Positions 7,436 through 16,403 of a stretch of 35,801 nucleotides of DNA are shown one piece after another. The translations under genes were made by a program, and so were the position numbers. The notes beneath the pieces were generated by a model. That model saw only the letters and a list, made by a program, of their open reading frames with translations, was not told the DNA's origin and ran no database searches. The DNA comes from Planctomycetota bacterium (lineage in GTDB: Bacteria; Planctomycetota; Phycisphaerae; Phycisphaerales; SM1A02), in contig JADFOJ010000031.1 in NCBI GenBank assembly GCA_022562915.1, forward strand, positions 1 through 35,801, in the 5' to 3' direction. How positions within the stretch are numbered: the first letter of the stretch is position 1; the number at the start of each line of letters is the position of its first letter.

Positions 7436-8580
7436 GCCGTCGCGTGCTCGCGGAGCCACGCGAGAATCGCGCCGGCGACGAAGTCGAGCTGCTCGACGGT
7501 CAGCTCCGGGTAGACCGGCAGAGCGAGGACCTCGGCGGCGGCTCTTTCCGATTCGGGCAGATCGCCTTCGGAGTATCCCAGGTACTCGAAGCACTCCTGC
7601 AGATGCAGCGGGACCGGGTAGTACACCTCGGTGCTGATTCCATTTTCCCGCAGGTGTTCCCGCAGCGCATCGCGCAGCTCGGCGGGGACCCGGATCACGT
7701 ACTGGTGGTAGATGTGTGACGCCATTCCGGTGGGCGGTTGCGGCGTCACGAGCCCGGGCAACCCGGCGGCCGCAAAGGCGCCGTCGTAGCGGGCCGCGTT
7801 CTGCCTTCGTTTAGTCGACCAGCCGTCGAGGTAGCGCAGCTTGACGTTCAGCACGGCGGCCTGGATCGAGTCGAGATGGGAGTTGAAGCCGATCAGGTCG
7901 TGGTAGTAGCGGGTGCGTTCGCCGTGAACGCGTATCTTGCGCAGACGCTCGGCGAGGTGCGGGTCGTTGGTGGTCACCATTCCCCCGTCACCGATGCCGC
8001 CGAGGTTCTTCGTGGGATAGAAGCTGAAGCAGCCGATCGAGCCGCGGCTCCCGGCGCGATGTCCCTGGGCGTCGAGCGCTCCGATCGCTTGCGCAGCGTC
8101 CTCGATGATCGGGACCCCGAGTTGCGCGCCGAGATCGACGAACGCGGCCATGTCGGCGCACCGGCCGTACAGGTGCACGGGCATGATCGCCTTGAGGCGC
8201 GTGCACTCGCCGGCCCGCTCACGGACCAGCCCGGGCTGCATGGTGAACGTCACCGGGTCGATGTCAACGAAGACCGGCACCGCCCCCAGCAGCGCGATCG
8301 AGCCCGCCGTGGCGTAGAACGTGAACGACGGGCAGATGACCTCGTCGCCCGGACCGACGCGGTGAGCGAGCAGTGCCAGCAGGATCGCGTCCGACCCCGA
8401 CGCGCAGCCGACGGCGAACTCCGTCCGGCAGTACTCGGCGAGGCGGCGTTCCAGGCCGTCGACCTCGGGGCCGAGCACGAACCCCTGCCGCTCGACGACG
8501 CGGTGAATCGCCTCGAGAACCTCGTCCTTGATTGCGGCGTACTGTGCCTTCAGGTCCAGCAGCGGCACAGTCATGTTCAT
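7414..8580 (-). CDS. DegT/DnrJ/EryC1/StrS-family PLP sugar aminotransferase
   Basis: Encodes 388 residues. It would transfer an amino group, usually from glutamate, to a keto-sugar nucleotide. The PLP-binding lysine is Lys191 in YPTKNLGG, with the phosphate and ring contacts in EDAAQA (Asp161, Gln164). Closest in feel to WbpE-type enzymes, which aminate the 3-keto product of the WbpA pathway; that fits the neighbouring WbpA-like dehydrogenase, but no WbpB- or WbpD-like gene is adjacent. The ATG at 8580 has AAAGGA just upstream; an ATG two codons later (8574) is an alternative. A TATCAT at 8603-8608 (minus strand) could be its -10. The 3' end overlaps the MBL gene convergently. Confidence 0.9.
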   Translation of the reverse strand: MNMTVPLLDLKAQYAAIKDEVLEAIHRVVERQGFVLGPEVDGLERRLAEYCRTEFAVGCASGSDAILLALLAHRVGPGDEVICPSFTFYATAGSIALLGAVPVFVDIDPVTFTMQPGLVRERAGECTRLKAIMPVHLYGRCADMAAFVDLGAQLGVPIIEDAAQAIGALDAQGHRAGSRGSIGCFSFYPTKNLGGIGDGGMVTTNDPHLAERLRKIRVHGERTRYYHDLIGFNSHLDSIQAAVLNVKLRYLDGWSTKRRQNAARYDGAFAAAGLPGLVTPQPPTGMASHIYHQYVIRVPAELRDALREHLRENGISTEVYYPVPLHLQECFEYLGYSEGDLPESERAAAEVLALPVYPELTVEQLDFVAGAILAWLREHATAQPAPAS

Positions 8581-8602
8581 GGTCGTCCTTTCGAGAGCCG
8601 CC

Positions 8603-8608
8603 GATGAT
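8603..8608 (-). promoter_or_regulatory. Possible -10 element (TATCAT) for the aminotransferase gene
   Basis: On the minus strand TATCAT lies 22 nt upstream of the ATG at 8580, with the AAAGGA ribosome site between. It matches the -10 consensus at 5 of 6 positions. No convincing -35 hexamer is visible 16-18 nt further upstream, so this is tentative. Confidence 0.35.
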
Positions 8609-8679
8609 AGGCCCGGTGGGCTCCGGCGAGGGACGGAGCGTCGGTCTCCGGCGTTTCGGGGCGACACGCCGCCCCGGGC

Positions 8680-8731
8680 GCCACAGGTGGGTACCTGGCG
8701 CCATAGGTGGGTACCTGGCGCCATAGGTGGG
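8680..8731. repeat. 20-bp tandem repeat, 2.6 copies, each semi-palindromic
   Basis: Units 8680-8699 and 8700-8719 differ at one base (CACAGG versus CATAGG), and a partial third unit covers 8720-8731. Each unit junction forms an imperfect palindrome (GGCGCCA..GGT paired with ACCTGGCGCC). It lies between the aminotransferase start and the tRNA gene and is not coding. The function is unknown. Confidence 0.8.
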
Positions 8732-8767
8732 CGTCGTTGCACACTCGGATGTCACCGTCCGATCAAA

Positions 8768-8853
8768 TGGGCCCGGAGGGATTCGAACCCCCATGAAGGT
8801 TGCCCTTCCGCGGATTTTAAGTCCGCTGCGTCTGCCAGTTCCGCCACGGGCCC
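8768..8853 (-). tRNA. tRNA-Leu (anticodon UAA)
   Basis: On the minus strand GGGCCCG at the 5' end pairs perfectly with CGGGCCC at the 3' end, followed by discriminator A. The D arm has GCG/CGC. The anticodon stem GCGGA/TCCGC encloses the loop CTTAAAA, giving anticodon UAA. A long variable arm (GAAGG, GCAA loop, CCTTC) marks a class II tRNA, and the T arm has GGTTCGAAT. The discriminator A and long arm agree with leucine. The 3' CCA is not encoded (ATT follows), so it must be added by a nucleotidyltransferase. Confidence 0.96.
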
Positions 8854-8867
8854 GCATCCAGCACTTC

Positions 8868-8896
8868 ATTCTTGTTCCCGCCGGGGCAATCGTCAA
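8868..8896 (-). promoter_or_regulatory. Promoter of tRNA-Leu
   Basis: Minus-strand TTGACG (8891-8896) and AAGAAT (8868-8873) are separated by exactly 17 bp. The -10 ends 14 nt before the tRNA 5' end. The hexamers match the sigma-70 consensus at 5/6 and 4/6 positions. Confidence 0.6.
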
Positions 8897-8922
8897 CGCC
8901 GATGGGTGCCACGAGGTACCCG

Positions 8923-10074
8923 CTACACGATGTTTCCCGCCCTGTCGATCGTAACCCGAGCAACGGGCCGCAGCGGGATGGTGAGGTGGTAGCGCGCATG
9001 CCGGCGCTCGCCGGTGCGGCGCACTGCGCCTTTGTCCACAAGGTCCGCCAGATCGCGGGTCGCCGTCGCGGGCGAGGTCCTGGCGATGCTCACGTAGTTT
9101 CCGGCGCTCAGGCCCCCTTTGAATCCTTCCGGTCCCTCTTGCAGCACGCGGAGTAACACCGACATTTGGCGCTCGTTGAGCCGGCCACGCAGGCGGTCAA
9201 GGAGCTTTGTCTTGTCGATGAGGAACTCTACCCGCGCCTGCGTGCGCTGTTGGGCCTCCAGGGCAATGCCTGCAAACCAGGCGAGCCACTCGCTGATTTC
9301 AGTGCGGGTGTTGCTCGCCTCCAGGGTCTCGTAGTACGAGCGGCGCCGGACCAGGATGGTCGCAGCGAGCGCTGTGAGCGTCGGCCGGCCCAGACTCTGG
9401 GCCAGGGCCTTCTCCGAGATGGTCCGGCCGATTCTCCCGTTGCCATCCTCGAACGGGTGGATGCACTCAAAGTACAGGTGCGCAATCCCGGCGCGTGTGA
9501 GCGCGGGCAGCGGCTCCGTTCCGGATGGTGCGGTCCGATTGAACCAGTCGAGGAACTCCGCCATCTCCGTCGGCACGCGAGAAGACGGCGGGGCCTCGAA
9601 ATGCACCTTCGGGTCATGGATCTTCCCTGAAACCACCTGCATCGGCTCAGCGTGCGTGCGATAGCGCCCGATGTCGCGCACGAGCCGGCGGCCGCTCATG
9701 AGCATGCGATGCCAGGAACACAGCGTCACCTCATCGAGGGCCTCTTCTGAACGGCGATAGAGGTCCACCATCATCTCGGCGATGCCCTGTTCGGCGGGAG
9801 ATGCTGGCCTGGGGTCGGCCTCCAAGCCGAGCTGACGGCGGATCGACGATTGGACACTGTCCCGGTCCAGGATTTCCCCCTCGATCTCGGAGGTGGTCAC
9901 CGCCTCCTCGCTCATGACCATCACGGTCAGGTGGTCCCGGCTCTCACCGTCCAGGTGACTGACAGCGCCCAGGATGGCACCGGCACCCAACAGGAACTGC
10001 TGCTCGGCCCTCGCCAGACGGTCAGCCGTCCAGGAAAACCGTGGCCAGTCGGGTTGCTGCCAGTTCCATGCCAT
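8923..10074 (-). CDS. fic: Fic-family AMP/nucleotidyl transferase with DUF4172 N-terminus and winged-helix C-terminus
   Basis: Encodes 383 residues. The N-terminus (MAWNWQQPDWPRF...) is a DUF4172-type segment. An inhibitory helix carries the [S/T]xxxE[G/N] motif at 61-66 (TSEIEG), the class II auto-inhibition signature. The Fic core is intact at 206-217 (HPFEDGNGRIGR), and a beta-hairpin flap lies near 149-163. The last 80 residues look like a winged helix-turn-helix. Family members transfer AMP (or another phosphate-containing group) to hydroxyls of target proteins; the target here is unknown. The C-terminal wHTH and the four-copy operator over its own promoter suggest it represses itself. 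It sits alone between tRNA-Leu and gmd, and no antitoxin gene is adjacent, consistent with inhibition being built in. Confidence 0.92.
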   Translation of the reverse strand: MAWNWQQPDWPRFSWTADRLARAEQQFLLGAGAILGAVSHLDGESRDHLTVMVMSEEAVTTSEIEGEILDRDSVQSSIRRQLGLEADPRPASPAEQGIAEMMVDLYRRSEEALDEVTLCSWHRMLMSGRRLVRDIGRYRTHAEPMQVVSGKIHDPKVHFEAPPSSRVPTEMAEFLDWFNRTAPSGTEPLPALTRAGIAHLYFECIHPFEDGNGRIGRTISEKALAQSLGRPTLTALAATILVRRRSYYETLEASNTRTEISEWLAWFAGIALEAQQRTQARVEFLIDKTKLLDRLRGRLNERQMSVLLRVLQEGPEGFKGGLSAGNYVSIARTSPATATRDLADLVDKGAVRRTGERRHARYHLTIPLRPVARVTIDRAGNIV

Positions 10075-10147
10075 GAGCGATAGACTCCCATTCTATCGCT
10101 CAACATAGTCGTGATCTTGAGCGATAGCAAGCCGTTCCATCGCTCAA
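10074..10147 (-). promoter_or_regulatory. fic promoter with four operator-like TTGAGCGATAG boxes
   Basis: Copies are at 10074-10083 (TGAGCGATAG, plus strand), 10093-10103 (minus), 10117-10127 (plus) and 10137-10147 (minus, one mismatch), so they alternate in orientation as two inverted pairs. The probable promoter on the minus strand is TTGCTA (10125-10130), a 17-bp gap, then TATGTT (10102-10107). Boxes overlap the -35, the -10 and the start codon. A GGGAG lies about 10 nt before the ATG at 10074. The layout is that of a repressor-controlled promoter, most likely bound by the winged helix of Fic itself. Confidence 0.7.
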
Positions 10148-10160
10148 TGTGCCCGTGCGT

Positions 10161-11222
<1,062 letters not shown>

Positions 11223-11269
11223 GACCGTCTCCGGAGTTGCCCTTCAATCCTAACAGGTTGGACGCCTGC

Positions 11270-11275
11270 TACACT
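11270..11275 (+). promoter_or_regulatory. Possible -10 element (TACACT) for fcl, leaderless arrangement
   Basis: TACACT ends 6 nt before the fcl ATG at 11282. A -10 at this distance would put the transcript start at or beside the start codon. No clear -35 is present at 17 bp. Confidence 0.3.
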
Positions 11276-11281
11276 GCCCGC

Positions 11282-12247
11282 ATGGCGACAGACCTGGCCC
11301 CACTGCGGATCGTCGTCACCGGCGGAGCGGGCTTCGTCGGCCGGCCCCTGTGCAGAATGCTCGCCGATCGCGGGTGCCGCGACGTCATCGTGCCGCGCCG
11401 CGACGAGTACGACCTCACCCGCGAGCAGGACGTGCAGCGCCTGTACCACGACGCACGGCCGGATGTCGTGATTCACCTCGCCGCCGAGGTCGGCGGCATC
11501 GGCGCCAACATGGACAACCCGGGGCGCTACTTCTACGCCAACATGTCCATGGCGCTGCACTTGATCGAGCACGCCCGCCTCAGGGGCCTCGGCAAGTTCG
11601 TGCAGGTCGGGTCGGTCTGCGCCTATCCGAAGCACGCGCCCGTTCCTTTCAAGGAGGACGATCTCTGGGACGGCTATCCCGAGGAGACCAACGCCCCGTA
11701 CGGCATTGCCAAGAAGGCCGCGCTGGTGATGCTCGACGGGTACCGGCGGCAATACGGGCTCGACAGCGCGTACGTCCTGCCGGTGAACCTCTACGGCCCG
11801 GGCGACAACTTCGACCTGCACACGTCGCACGTCATCCCCGCGCTGGTCCGCAAGTGCGTCGAGGCGGTTGACCAGGGGCTCGACGAGGTCGTCTGCTGGG
11901 GCTCGGGCACCGTCAGCCGGGAGTTTCTCTACGTCGACGATGCCGCGGAGGGGATCATCCGGGCCGCGGAGCGCATGCAGGAGCCCGTGCCGATCAATCT
12001 GGGTACGGGCACCGAGATCCGCATCCGGGATCTTGCCGAGCTGATCGCGCGGCTCACCGGCTTCACCGGCCGGCTGCGCTGGGACGCCGGCAAGCCGGAC
12101 GGGCAGCCCAGGCGCTGTCTCGACACGAGCCGCGCCCGGGACCTGTTGCAGTGGCAGGCGGCGATCGATTTCGAGCAGGGGCTCGAGCGCACCATCTCGT
12201 GGTACCGGTCGAGCCGGTCGGCGGCGACGGTGTCGCCGGCACGATGA
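11282..12247 (+). CDS. fcl: GDP-L-fucose synthase (GDP-4-keto-6-deoxymannose 3,5-epimerase-4-reductase)
   Basis: Encodes 321 residues. It takes the Gmd product to GDP-L-fucose by epimerisation at C3 and C5 and NADPH reduction at C4. The Rossmann motif TGGAGFVG is at 13-20. The catalytic set matches the E. coli enzyme: Ser111 and Cys113 in GSVCAY, Tyr140-x3-Lys144 in YGIAKK, and His183 in SHVIPA. The start at 11282 is where the fold begins; no strong ribosome site precedes it. The last four bases (ATGA) overlap the next gene, so it heads an operon with two glycosyltransferases. Together with gmd it shows that the glycan contains L-fucose or a derivative. Confidence 0.95.
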   Translation: MATDLAPLRIVVTGGAGFVGRPLCRMLADRGCRDVIVPRRDEYDLTREQDVQRLYHDARPDVVIHLAAEVGGIGANMDNPGRYFYANMSMALHLIEHARLRGLGKFVQVGSVCAYPKHAPVPFKEDDLWDGYPEETNAPYGIAKKAALVMLDGYRRQYGLDSAYVLPVNLYGPGDNFDLHTSHVIPALVRKCVEAVDQGLDEVVCWGSGTVSREFLYVDDAAEGIIRAAERMQEPVPINLGTGTEIRIRDLAELIARLTGFTGRLRWDAGKPDGQPRRCLDTSRARDLLQWQAAIDFEQGLERTISWYRSSRSAATVSPAR

Positions 12248-13566
12248 AGATCCTCTGCGTCACCAAGCAGTTCGGGCGCTCCTACCAGCAGGGCACCGAG
12301 CGATACATCCGGACACTCACCCACTGCCTGCGCGGGCGCGGCCACGAGGTGGCCGTGCTCGGGGGAGATCCGCTGGCACTCAGCGGGCGCACCACCCTCG
12401 GCGACGTCGTCGAGGACGACGAGGACAAGATTCATCACTACCCGATCCGCGGCTGGATGGCGGTCATGGGTCTGCCGGCACGGCGACTGGCGACGTGGAT
12501 CGCAGACCACGGGCCGGACCTCGTGCACGTGACGAACCCCGCACACGTCGGCATCGGCGCCATGGCCGCGTGCCGAAGGCTGGGCATTGCCGTGGTCGTC
12601 ACGACGATGGATTTCTGGTGGGTCTGCCCGAAGTCGACCCTGCTGCGAGCCGACGGTTCGTTGTGCGACGGGACGCCGCCGTGGCACGAGTGCATCCGGT
12701 GCGCGTGCGAGAGCCACGCCCGGGCCAGGCTGAACTTCCCGGTCAGACCGCCGCGCGTCCTGGCGCCGCTGGCGATGGCGCCCTACGTTGTACAGGGATT
12801 CCTGAGGGGCATGTCGCCCGGGGACGTCCCGCGCTGGGTACGGCGGCGAACACTGCTTTCGGAGTGCCTGGACGCGACCGACCACGTTATTTTCCCGTCG
12901 CGGGCGACGCGCGACGCCATCGGCGCGCAGCTGGGCCACGACCGGTGGCGACTCGTTCCCTACGGGCTGCACGAGACGTGGTTCGAGCGCCCCCGTACGC
13001 CCGCGAGCGCTCTGATACCTCCTGAGGATTTCAGGATCGGGTTCGCCGGAGCGCTGCTCCCGCACAAGGGACCGCACCTTCTGCTGGAGGCCGCCAAGCA
13101 ACTCGGCTGGCATCGATCTCCGATCGCGCTCGCCGGCGGCTTTGCGCCCGGCGGGTACGAAACGACGCTGCGCCGCGCCGCGGAGGGTCTCAACGTCACG
13201 TTCGAGGGGTGGATCCCGAGTCCCCGGATGCCGGAGTTCCTGCGGGGCCTCGACGTGCTGGCCCTTCCGAGCCTCTGGCCGGAGAACCTCCCCTTTTCCA
13301 TGCTCGAGGCGCACGCCGCCGGCGTGCCGGTCGTCGCCGCGGACGTCGCCGGGGTGAGCGACCAGGTCACCGACGCCCGCCTGCGTTTCGAGCCCGGCTC
13401 CGTCGAGGGGCTCGCCGCGGCACTGGAGTTCGTCCGTCAGTCGCCCGGCGAGATCGCAACCCCGACCGTCCACACCGCCGGGGAAATGACGGACGCGACG
13501 CTGGCGGTCTACGAGCAGGCGCTGGCGCACGCTGCCGGCGGCCGCCGCGGGAAAGGCGATCCATGA
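12244..13566 (+). CDS. Glycosyltransferase family 4 (GT-B retaining)
   Basis: Encodes 440 residues with a GT-B fold. The N-terminal domain begins [19 protein letters not shown], an acceptor-side glycine-rich entry typical of GT4. A cysteine cluster around 140-160 (WVCPKS, IRCAC) resembles the zinc-like cysteine insertion seen in some GT4 enzymes. The C-terminal donor domain has the E-x7-E motif at 347-355 (ENLPFSMLE). The donor is unknown; GDP-mannose or GDP-fucose would suit the neighbours. The ATG overlaps the fcl stop (ATGA), so coupling is expected, and its own stop overlaps the next transferase in the same way. Confidence 0.88.
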   Translation: MKILCVTKQFGRSYQQGTERYIRTLTHCLRGRGHEVAVLGGDPLALSGRTTLGDVVEDDEDKIHHYPIRGWMAVMGLPARRLATWIADHGPDLVHVTNPAHVGIGAMAACRRLGIAVVVTTMDFWWVCPKSTLLRADGSLCDGTPPWHECIRCACESHARARLNFPVRPPRVLAPLAMAPYVVQGFLRGMSPGDVPRWVRRRTLLSECLDATDHVIFPSRATRDAIGAQLGHDRWRLVPYGLHETWFERPRTPASALIPPEDFRIGFAGALLPHKGPHLLLEAAKQLGWHRSPIALAGGFAPGGYETTLRRAAEGLNVTFEGWIPSPRMPEFLRGLDVLALPSLWPENLPFSMLEAHAAGVPVVAADVAGVSDQVTDARLRFEPGSVEGLAAALEFVRQSPGEIATPTVHTAGEMTDATLAVYEQALAHAAGGRRGKGDP

Positions 13567-14627
13567 CACGCCCGGCGGCGAACGCGGCCGGGCTGCACCG
13601 CGGCGACGCCGAGACGCGGGTCGCCGTCATCATCCCCTGCTTCAATCACGGCGCGTACGTCCGCACCGCCGTCGCCAGCGTGTGGCGGCAGGACTGGCCG
13701 AACGTCGAGTGCGTCCTGGTTGACGACGGCTCCACCGACCGCCGGACGCTGAAGGTCATCGAGGCACTTGGCCTGGAGGGCGTTCGCGTCGTGCGCCAGG
13801 AGAACCGGGGCCTGCCCGCCGCGCGCAACGCGGGCGTGCGGGCGACGGACACGCCCGTCTTCGTCTGTCTCGACGCGGACGACCGCCTCGGTCGGAGGTT
13901 TCTCTCGCGGCTAGTGCCGAGACTCCTCGGTGATCCGGCGATCGGCTACTGCTATTCGTGGACGAAGTTCTTCGGCGCCAGGTCGGGCCGGTGGGCGTGC
14001 CCGGAGTACGACCCGAAGCGGCTGCTCCTGGAGAACCTCAGCCCCGCGACCGCCGTCGTCCGGCGGGCCGCCTTCGATCGCGTCGGCGGGTACCGCCGGG
14101 AGATGATTCACGGCTACGAGGACTGGGACCTGTGGCTTTCGTTGCTCGCCGCGGGCTACCACGGTGCATGCGTGCCCGAGACCCTCTTCTACTACCGCAA
14201 GCATCCGCCGGGACGATCGATGCTCGACCGGACACACCGGCGTCACGGGGAGATCGTGCGATCGCTCGTGGCGCGCCACCGTCGGCTGTACGCGTCGCAG
14301 TTCGGCGCCGCGGGCGACGGTGTTGCCGACATCCTCCGGTTGTTGACCATCGAGACGGAACTGAACCGCATCGAGAACTCACGACCCTGGCGGCTCGTCC
14401 AGCGGATCAATCAGGTGTGGCCGGGCGGGCGCGACCGCTGCGCGGCCGCCTCGCGGCGCGACCGGCTCGACTGCATCACGCGAAGCCTCCCCTACCGCCT
14501 CATCTCGGCCGCGAAGAAAACGCCCTTCTACGGGATCTACGCGCGGCGCGTCCACGGCCCCTCCTGGAAGCAGGACGCTCAATTGTTCGCCGACGCATCC
14601 AGCCGGTACAGTGAACCCCGGCAGTAA
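13563..14627 (+). CDS. Glycosyltransferase family 2 (GT-A inverting)
   Basis: Encodes 354 residues. The GT-A core has VAVIIPCFNHGAYV, then LVDDGSTD and the metal-binding DAD (CLDADDR). A GYEDWDLWLSL segment carries the ED general-base region. After about residue 220 the sequence is Arg-rich and helical with no clear domain. The ATG overlaps the preceding GT4 stop (ATGA), giving an fcl-GT4-GT2 operon. It would add a sugar to the growing lipid-linked chain at the cytoplasmic face. Donor and acceptor are unknown. Confidence 0.88.
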   Translation: MTRPAANAAGLHRGDAETRVAVIIPCFNHGAYVRTAVASVWRQDWPNVECVLVDDGSTDRRTLKVIEALGLEGVRVVRQENRGLPAARNAGVRATDTPVFVCLDADDRLGRRFLSRLVPRLLGDPAIGYCYSWTKFFGARSGRWACPEYDPKRLLLENLSPATAVVRRAAFDRVGGYRREMIHGYEDWDLWLSLLAAGYHGACVPETLFYYRKHPPGRSMLDRTHRRHGEIVRSLVARHRRLYASQFGAAGDGVADILRLLTIETELNRIENSRPWRLVQRINQVWPGGRDRCAAASRRDRLDCITRSLPYRLISAAKKTPFYGIYARRVHGPSWKQDAQLFADASSRYSEPRQ

Positions 14628-14638
14628 CGGAGCTCCGC

Positions 14639-15340
14639 ATGCCGCTCAGCAAGCAGCAGGTCAGGCAACGCATCGCCGAACTGGACTCGGACCCCGGCTG
14701 GTACCAGGACATCGACGTCGGGGACGGCATGCGAACGAAGTCGCGCGTGATCTGGGGAGAGGACCCGGACCATCCGCGCCGCCGCTGGGAGCAGATCGCC
14801 GGGGCCATCCCCGTGGACCTTTCGGGCATGAGCGTCCTCGATATCGGCTGCAACGCCGGGTACTTCGCCTTCCAGGCAAAGCAGCGCGGGGCCCGGTACG
14901 TGTGCGGCGTCGACCTGAAGCCCGGGTACATCGAGCAGGCCAGATTCTGCGCCGAGGCGAAGGACCTGGACGTCGACTTCCGGACGCTCAGCATTTACCA
15001 CCTCGCCCGGCTGGACCGGCAGTTCGACCTGGTACTCTGCATCGGCCTGCTGTACCACTGCAAGTACCTCATGACCGCCCTGGAGCAGGTCGCCGCGGTC
15101 GCGCGCACGACCGTGATCGCCGAGAGCGCGATCGATCCCGGCGACAGCGACATACCGTACGTACGCTTCGTCCGCTCATCGCAGTACGGCGGCCCGGACG
15201 CCAGGGGATCGCGCCGGCTCCCCGGACACTGGCACCCCAACATGACCGCACTTGCGGAGCTGTTCCGCGAGGTCGGGTTTTCCGACGTCAGACCGCTGTT
15301 CACCGACGGCGGCCGCGGCGCGGTGATCGCGACTCGCTGA
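14639..15340 (+). CDS. Class I SAM-dependent methyltransferase, DUF1698/CmoB-like
   Basis: Encodes 233 residues. The SAM-binding motif is VLDIGCNAGYFAF near the middle of the N-terminal half, followed by GVDLKPGYI (acid contacting the ribose) and LCIGLLYH. The N-terminal WYQDIDVGDG and the RRRWEQIA region recall the CmoB/DUF1698 family, several members of which act in glycan clusters rather than on tRNA. GGAG sits 7 nt before the ATG. It follows the GT2 gene by 11 nt and is probably the last gene of that operon. A sugar O-methyltransferase role is inferred from context only. Confidence 0.8.
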   Translation: MPLSKQQVRQRIAELDSDPGWYQDIDVGDGMRTKSRVIWGEDPDHPRRRWEQIAGAIPVDLSGMSVLDIGCNAGYFAFQAKQRGARYVCGVDLKPGYIEQARFCAEAKDLDVDFRTLSIYHLARLDRQFDLVLCIGLLYHCKYLMTALEQVAAVARTTVIAESAIDPGDSDIPYVRFVRSSQYGGPDARGSRRLPGHWHPNMTALAELFREVGFSDVRPLFTDGGRGAVIATR

Positions 15341-15354
15341 CGGGCAACCGGGGT

Positions 15355-15469
15355 TCACGCGGAGCCGGTCGCCGCAATCCTCAGCTTGAGGCGCTTGAAG
15401 CCCACCCAGCTCATCTGCAAGAGCAGCAGCCCGTGGCGGAACCGGCTGATGTTCGTCGTGCCGTAGGTG
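15355..15469 (-). pseudogene. Orphan 3'-end fragment of the methyltransferase-GT2 fusion gene (left copy of 96-bp direct repeat)
   Basis: Bases 15374-15469 are identical to 19385-19480, which encode residues 459-489 of the fusion gene at 19366-20853. The fragment stays in frame to a TGA at 15355-15357, but its last four residues read TGSA where the intact gene ends SDTA. There is no start. It is a severed tail: either the original end of the gene before the cassette arrived, or a recombination scar. Confidence 0.85.
15374..15469. repeat. Left copy of 96-bp perfect direct repeat
   Basis: Base-for-base identical to 19385-19480, with an offset of 4011. Identity stops abruptly on both sides: GCC versus GCA just to the left, GTGAAC versus GTGCGA to the right. 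Together the copies bound the lower-GC cassette. Confidence 0.95.
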
Positions 15470-15482
15470 AACGGGGACAAAT

Positions 15483-16391
15483 CTACTTTCCGAGGCCGGA
15501 CACTTGATCCCTACCTTCCGACAAAGAGCGCTTCCTGGCGATGACGTACATGATGTCGAACAGGTTCAGGTTGAAAGACCAACCCAGCAACCCATGCTTC
15601 CTGAGCCACTGGTACAGTTCAGGCCGCCCCAGGCGCAGCGCCAGCACACCATGCGCCGCGTTGTCCGCACTCCGAGAGAACCCGCACGACGATCGATAGA
15701 CCGGAACGAAACCCTGGTTGCGCAGTACTCTTCTCATCGACATCCTCGAGAAATAGTGCAAGTGCGTCGGGGGGTGAATCAGGCGCCACTTTCTCCCCCG
15801 GAGCTTCGCCACGGCGCTACCGATATCACCGGTCGTCAGCGCGATGATCCCACCGTCGTTCAGGCATCTGAACGCCTTGGCCAGGAATCGATGCGGCTCC
15901 GGCAGATGCTCAAGCGTATCCCAAAGACAGATGACATCAAAGAGGCCTCCCTGGTAGTCGTGTGACAGAAAGTTGCCGCAGACTGCGCGTACCCCGACGC
16001 GCTCCCTGGCGTATGTGACAGCCCCTGCGCTGATGTCGATCCCTTCAACCCTGGCGAAGAATGGTCCGGCCACATCCAGAAAGAATCCATGGGCACAGCC
16101 GATTTCCAAGAGTGACTTGTCTTCTGCGCGGTCGACGAATCGGAGCAGCACTCTCAGCCGCCTTCGGAAATTCTGTTGCAAGACAGGCCTGTCGGCGACG
16201 TAGTCGCTGTACTCGGCGCCACTGAAGTACTCCTCCTGGTAGAGCAGTTCGAGATCCGTCGACACATAGCGTTCGAGATCGGCGTAGACGTGCGAGCACC
16301 TCGTGCATTGCAGAATGCCGTCAAATCGAACTGTGCTGTCCGGGCACTGACATACGATGCACGATTGCTGCTTGGAAGCCATCACGGACAC
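15483..16391 (-). CDS. Class I SAM methyltransferase with N-terminal Cys4 zinc-ribbon
   Basis: Encodes 302 residues. Four cysteines (11, 14, 29, 32; CIVC and CTRC) form a likely zinc ribbon. The SAM motif LLEIGCAHG is at 94-102, followed by EGIDIS and CLWDTLEHL. This layout is common in sugar C- or O-methyltransferases of polysaccharide clusters. A GTG at 16391 gives the longest product; an ATG at 16382 is a good alternative and keeps the ribbon. It starts 12 nt after the membrane transferase stop and is the last gene of the low-GC cassette operon. The base composition is clearly lower in GC than the flanking genes, suggesting acquisition. Confidence 0.85.
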   Translation of the reverse strand: MSVMASKQQSCIVCQCPDSTVRFDGILQCTRCSHVYADLERYVSTDLELLYQEEYFSGAEYSDYVADRPVLQQNFRRRLRVLLRFVDRAEDKSLLEIGCAHGFFLDVAGPFFARVEGIDISAGAVTYARERVGVRAVCGNFLSHDYQGGLFDVICLWDTLEHLPEPHRFLAKAFRCLNDGGIIALTTGDIGSAVAKLRGRKWRLIHPPTHLHYFSRMSMRRVLRNQGFVPVYRSSCGFSRSADNAAHGVLALRLGRPELYQWLRKHGLLGWSFNLNLFDIMYVIARKRSLSEGRDQVSGLGK

Positions 16392-16403
16392 GATCGCGCA
16401 CTC

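Noticed and set aside
8768..8853. tRNA-Leu as the attachment site of an island
   Set aside because: No integrase gene and no second copy of the tRNA 3' end were seen in the window.
8923..10147. Fic gene as half of a two-gene toxin-antitoxin pair
   Set aside because: The inhibitory helix motif is inside the Fic protein itself, and no small partner gene with a start and ribosome site was found on either side.
14601..14627. TACAGT near the end of the GT2 gene as a promoter for the methyltransferase
   Set aside because: It has no matching -35 at 16-18 bp, and the methyltransferase is only 11 nt from the previous gene, so readthrough is simpler.
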